Positions 59,308 to 64,000 of a stretch of 64,000 nt of DNA are shown one piece after another. The position numbers and the translations under genes were made by a program. Each line of letters starts with the position of its first letter. The first letter of the stretch is position 1. The notes beneath the pieces were generated by a model. The model did not search any database and had not been told where the DNA came from. It was given only the letters and a program-made list of their open reading frames with translations. The DNA lies in contig GG745330.1 in the NCBI GenBank assembly GCA_000151295.1, forward strand, positions 714,102 through 778,101, in the 5' to 3' direction. This DNA comes from Allomyces macrogynus ATCC 38327 (Eukaryota > Blastocladiomycota > Blastocladiomycetes > Blastocladiales > Blastocladiaceae).

Positions 59308-62032
59308 ATGGCCGACGTAGTTCTCGAAGAAGTCTACGACCCCAATTATGATCCACTCGACAAGGGTATTACTTGATAATCCCGCTCAAGTTCGCTAAGG
59401 CTCAACCACAAACTTAATCATGGACGAACTGCGACCAGAAATCGAGGAATACGCCGAGTTTCTCGGCATGGACCTGAAAAAGGACCGCGAGCTGTTTTGG
59501 ATTGCACGAGAGGGTCTCAAGGCGCCGTTACCGGCAGAATGGAAGCCATGGTAACGCTTCCCTGAAATTGGGCCGTAGTTTTGGAGCCACCGCTCACCAT
59601 GAGACGGTCTAGCCAAACCGAGTCGGGCGACGTCTACTATTTTAACTTCGAGACCAAGGAATCGATTTGGGACCACCCGTGCGACGACTACTACCGCAAC
59701 ATGTACAAGGCCGAAAAGGAAAAGCTCGCCGCCAAGTCGGAGGCCTCGACACCCGATGCCGGCGTGGGGGCGACTAGGCAGCAGGTCGTTGATCTGCACC
59801 TGGTACCCCGTTATTTTTCTCGCTCTGACATGCGCGTGGTCTCTCCACAGGGTGGACGATCTCGCCGCGGCTCTCAACATTCCGAGCCCTCGCGTCCGGG
59901 CACCATGAGCAAGTCCAGCTCGGCGAAGTCGATCAGCAGTATTCTCCACAGCCGCGCGTCGTCGAAGAGCGGCATCAAGGCTCTCGACCAGATTCCAACG
60001 ACATCTCGCTCTCCGTCGCGCCACGGCGGCGACCTGCCCAAATCTCTGTCCAGCAGCAGTTTGCATTCACATTCCGGCAGCGTGCCCAAGGGCCACTTCA
60101 AGGTGGAGCCAATTTTACTCAAGTCGCGCATCGCCGACGACGACCATCACGACGCGCCGCCTTTGCTCCCGGCCTCGGCCGTGCACTCGCGGCAGGCGTC
60201 GGCTCAAATGTCGCGCGCAACGTCGGCCCATTCGTTACCCGTCCTGTCCATGCACTCGTCGCGGGCGCCGTCAGTCCAATCACTACCAGCCGTGTCTGTA
60301 CACTCGTCGCGCGCAACCTCGATTCAATCGTCGCACTCGGGCCTGATCCGGGGCGGCGAGACGGGCGCCGCACGGAGCCGACGCGGCTCAGCCGCCACCA
60401 TGTCTCGTAGCAGCAGCCATGGGCAGCTCGAGCCCGTTATGGAGACGCCAGGTGGGGTTCACGACGACAGCGGCATCCGGGGGTTTTCGGCGCCATCATT
60501 GCTGTCGATGGGCTCGGCAGCTCTTGAAAGACGGCGCTCGGCGGATAGTGACGGTCACGGTCTGGGGGGCGGGCTCGTCACGAGCGCTCTGACGGCGCGC
60601 GTCGCCGAACTCGAGTCACTCCTCGAGTCCAAGGACCACGATATTGTCGAGCTCGAGGCCGCCATGGAACGGTTGCGCGCGCAGGCTAAGATACAGGAGG
60701 ATATTATTGCCGACCGCCGCATCAGGCACGACCGCGAGATCCAGGATTTGCGCGAGCAGCTCGACAAGGAGCGCAAGCAGCATGCGGCTAACGCCGACCT
60801 CGACCAGCAACTGCGCGACCAAGCAGCCCAAGTGGACGATTTGGTGCAGGGCCACGACGCGCACGAAAAGGTCATGAAAGATGCCCGCGCCGCGCACCAA
60901 GTCGAGCTCGCACAGGTCCGACAAGATGTGGAGCGCGAGTACTGTTCGCAGCTCGACGAACTCAAGTCGCGGGTGGAGGCTTTAGCTGACTGCGAGCGCG
61001 AGACCAGCGCGCTGAAATCCGAAAATGGGCACCTCAAGGACCTGCTCGCGTCGCAGGAGCAAGAGCTGCACAACGTTGCGCGCGTGATTGAGGAGTGGCG
61101 GACGCGCGCGACCGCGGCTGAGAAGCAGCTCCATGAGATCCAGTCGTCGCGGTTGACCGATCGCAGCGCCGTGGCGCTCCCCAAGCCGGACCAGTCGCTC
61201 GCTCAAGTGCAGACGGACCCAGCACCAACCGTGAGTGCCGTTGATCTTGCCGTGCAGGTTCCATCGAACCACCCGTCGTCTGCCGACAGCGAGTCCTGTC
61301 TCTCGGAAAGTATGGCGGTCGATTCGATGGCCGACCTGGACGAGCCGAACCGTGATCGGATCGCTGATACGCAAACCTCGACCAGTTCCGTCACACGTAC
61401 CATCGACACGGCCGAATCCGAGTCAAGTGCGACCAGCTCACCGCAACTGCTCTCCGTCACGCCTGGGATCGGTCGCCGCAAGCACTCTCGGCACACGCAA
61501 GACGAGCCCATCTTGCTCAAATCGACCCATCAAGGCGTACCTGAACCTACACTCCCTGCCTCGTCGCGGCGTCGGCCCCGGGACGATGCACGGCCGGCCG
61601 GCGCGGCGCGGTCACCGTCCACCCGCGCGCATCTCGCCCTGCCGTCGCTCGAGGTCAATGATGAGCTGCACGGGGTGGAGCGCAACTTGCACATGCTCTT
61701 GCAAAAGATCCATACCCGACGAACGCAGTTCAACGCGTGGGCGTACGTATATTCTGTTCAAGGACGGTGCGCTCCTTGATGTTGCATTAACCTGCTCTGG
61801 ATCGTACAGGGAAACGGGCTCGTTTGATCTTCCCGTCGAAGCGAGCCCAAGCGGCGCACCTGCCTCTTCTTCCTCGCCGCTCCAGGGGGCCGGAAATTGG
61901 GTGCCGAGCACTCATGTGGCGACGGGGCATCCGCTCGACTCGGTGGAACGCACTTGCTACTTGACGGAGCGCAAAATCCGCGAGCACACGACGTGGCTCA
62001 ACAATCTCATGTCGACGATCGAGGACGCATAA
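59308..62032 (+). CDS. CEP164: CEP164-like transition-fibre / distal-appendage protein
   Basis: Exons 59308-59365, 59439-59550, 59613-59784, 59851-61742, 61810-62032 (818 aa; intron 59785-59850 is in frame and could be retained). The N-terminus reads 'LEEVYDPNYDPLDKEIEEYA', 'EFLGMDLKKDRELFWIAREG', then the WW domain 'PLPAEWKPC' and 'GDVYYFNFETKESIWDHPCD', nearly diagnostic for CEP164. A Ser-rich region with repeated 'SSRA'-type units follows, then a long coiled coil (about residues 315-510) and a disordered tail. CEP164 anchors the basal body to the membrane and recruits TTBK2 to start ciliogenesis. It is shorter than animal CEP164 (about 1460 aa), losing coiled-coil length. Confidence 0.88.
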
Positions 62033-62149
62033 AAATAAACCTACGTACGACATGTATTTCGAGGCAACGCCACAAAGAAAGAACTCACGAAGATAGACCA
62101 CCAAACCACAACTGGCGGCCAAAACTTCGCCGCAAAACGCGACACCATC

Positions 62150-64000
62150 CTAGTCAGTTGCCTCGCGAATCAGCTTAAGGAACACTTCCTCGAGCGTTGT
62201 CTGCGACAACCCCCATGACTCGATAATCGCCTTGCCCTCGGGCCCCTCGAGCACTTTGACAAACGCCGGGATCTTGCTCGTGACCGAATTAGGCATGCGG
62301 TACATGAGCGAGCCCGCCGAGTCGTCCTGCAGCTCAGCCTCTGGGATCTCGCGCGCGACCAGGGCCTTGGCGCGCGCAATTTTTTCAGATGACGTGCACG
62401 TGAGCGCGACTTGGTACCCGGCGCCAAATTTGTTCTTGAGCCGGATGCCGGACCCGAGCGCGCGCATACGGCCGCGCACCATGATGCCGATTTGGTCGCC
62501 GAGGATGTCGGCCTCGTACATCGAATGGGCTGTGGGATGGGAGAGCGAGCAAGTGTCAGTGTCGAATTGCGCCACGACGTGGGGCGAGAGCAGGCGGTGG
62601 AGAACGTACTGGTCAATACGACGATGCGACCCTTCTTGAACTCTTCGAGGAACGACCAGACGTGGCGGCGATTGACCGGGTCCATGCCCGTCGTCTAGGA
62701 ACGTCGGAGTAATGAGCGGGTGGAAGAAAAAGCATCGGCATCGACATCGACATCGAATGCAATGAGCGTACCGGCTCGTCCAAGAACACAATGGCCGGGT
62801 CACCGATGGTCGAGATCACGACCGACAAGCGCCGCTTCATACCGCCCGAGAACGTCGACGAGTGATGGTCCTTGACCTTGGTCAGCTTGACGGCCTCGAG
62901 CCGCTCATCGGTCACCTTTTTGATCTCAGCGCGCGACAGGTTCTTCAGCCCGCCAAAGAGCTCAATGTGCTCGACCGGCGTCAGGCTGTCAAACAGGATA
63001 TCGTGCTGTCGCAGGGCAAATTACGGTCAGTGAAGGTTGGCCCTCGCATCCACGACATTGTCAGGGAAATGCGCACCTGCGGGCAAATACCCATCTGTGA
63101 GCGGATCTTGTCCATGTTCTTGGTGACCGACGCGCCAAAGCAAATGGCGTCACCTGCCGTCGGTGGCGTAAGCCCACTCAGGCAGGACATGGTCGTCGAC
63201 TACAGCGAGGACAGCGGTGCGTCGGTCAGCTTGAGAATGGGTCTCGCAAATGGACCGACTGCGCATATTCGATATACCTTGCCAGCACCGTTCTGGCCTG
63301 TTTCGCGAAATCGACAATGGGAAAGATGCGGTTGCTGTCAGCGTTGGCGATGAACAGCTATTGCCATGGAGGGAATCAACGAACCGAGCAGCGCAAACAG
63401 CTTGCCTTCCTCGAGCGTCAAGCACAGCGACCGCACGGCCACCTTGTCGAGCTTTGACGTGCCAAACCAGTTGTTACGGTAGACCTTGCGCAAGTTGCCG
63501 ATGCGCATCGGGACGTGGAGGTCTAGCCAACGAAAGATCAAAAGTCAATCATTCACCGTTTCCCAACACACGCCAATGACCTGGTCACGTACCGCGATCA
63601 AACGCGCGCTTGCGCTCCTCGGCCACGTCCTCATCCTCGTCGAGCACGCGGAACTCTTCGCGATCACCCAACGGCAAGTTGTTGTCGATGAATTCATTGA
63701 GCGCCGTCGACTCGTTTCCTCCAAAGCCCCAGTACGACGGGGTCAGGAAGAAATACGGCGCGTAACGCCGCCCGTACTCGTCGGGGATCACCTTGTCGAG
63801 ATACCACGTGAGCAACGAGTAGACGCCGATATTCATCAGCATCAGGTAAAAGAACGTGGCCGGGACCGGCACATCGACTGCCGCGCCGTCGGTCGAGTAG
63901 ACGGGGAGCACGCTCGACGGCAGCTTGCGATACAAGTCGCTCCATTGAAAACCGGGTCCCTTGATCGTTGTACCCGTCAAAACGTCGAATTTGCCCGTAG
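62150..64000 (-). CDS. ABCA-type lipid transporter, C-terminal part (5' end outside window)
   Basis: Exons seen: 63593->64000, 63385-63522, 63278-63297 (only 20 nt), 63077-63199, 62772-63005, 62610-62694, 62150-62529. The upstream exon ends a membrane domain ('PATFFYLMLMNIGVYSLLTW'). Then comes the NBD: Walker A 'GQNGAGKSTTMSCLSGL', Q-loop 'GICPQHDILFDSLTPVEH', signature FSGGMKRRLS, Walker B IVFLDEP, D-loop TTGMDPVNRRHVW, H-loop THSMYEADIL, and the regulatory 'GSGIRLKNKFGAGYQ' typical of ABCA. It ends 'SQTTLEEVFLKL', conserved in the family. ABCA proteins move phospholipids or sterols. Only one NBD follows before the stop, so this is either a half-size ABCA or the second half of a full one. 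Confidence 0.92.

Overview
The window looks like nuclear DNA of a zoosporic (flagellated) early-diverging fungus, most plausibly Blastocladiomycota-like. The sequence shows GC-rich coding regions, short spliceosomal introns (mostly 62-90 bp) with TAG/CAG acceptors, densely packed genes on alternating strands, and fungal-type families next to two cilium proteins (CFAP69-like, CEP164-like). The phylum is inference; nothing here identifies the species. I rebuilt gene models by joining reading frames at GT..AG borders that restore conserved protein blocks and keep phase; exon coordinates are in each entry.

Layout. 0.1-3.5 kb: sorting-nexin/RGS protein (+). 3.8-6.5 kb: Doa1/PLAA ubiquitin factor (-). 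6.8-7.4 kb: elongin-B-like (+). 7.5-8.5 kb: Swi5 recombination mediator (-). 8.8-9.8 kb: trans-2-enoyl-CoA reductase (+). 10.5-15.0 kb: disordered protein with the start of an APSES/KilA-N-like block, broken by an 880-N assembly gap (+). 15.4-19.7 kb: LIM-RapGAP protein (-). 21.7-22.3 kb: HSP10 (+). 22.7-25.9 kb: TMC-like channel (-). 26.3-28.0 kb: WDR55/Jip5 (+, apparent one-base frameshift). 28.1-30.9 kb: DHX40-like DEAH helicase (-). 32.2-33.8 kb and 34.0-34.7 kb: head-to-head mitochondrial Qri7 (-) and RidA (+). 35.0-35.6 kb: Cu/Zn SOD (-). 36.4-39.4 kb: single-pass SH3 membrane protein with polyQ tail (-). 40.3-41.7 kb: PARL/Pcp1 rhomboid (+). 41.8-44.3 kb: ORC3 (-). 45.0-51.0 kb: very large HEAT-type protein (-). 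51.1-51.9 kb: orphan (+). 52.4-55.8 kb: Cys-rich ABCG transporter (+). 56.0-58.9 kb and 59.3-62.0 kb: head-to-head CFAP69 (-) and CEP164 (+). 62.2 kb to the end: ABCA-type transporter, 5' end beyond the window (-).

The genes do not form a pathway; this is ordinary housekeeping chromosome. Functional themes are mitochondrial maintenance (HSP10, Qri7, RidA, rhomboid), ubiquitin/proteostasis (Doa1, elongin B), DNA metabolism (Swi5, ORC3), RNA metabolism (DHX40-like, WDR55), membrane transport and signalling, and the flagellum. No mobile element, CRISPR array, rRNA or tRNA gene was found. The most noteworthy signals are a window-wide non-standard 5' splice-site consensus (GTNCG), probable first exons consisting only of ATG, a divergent cilium gene pair, a LIM-RapGAP fusion and a fungal TMC-like channel.
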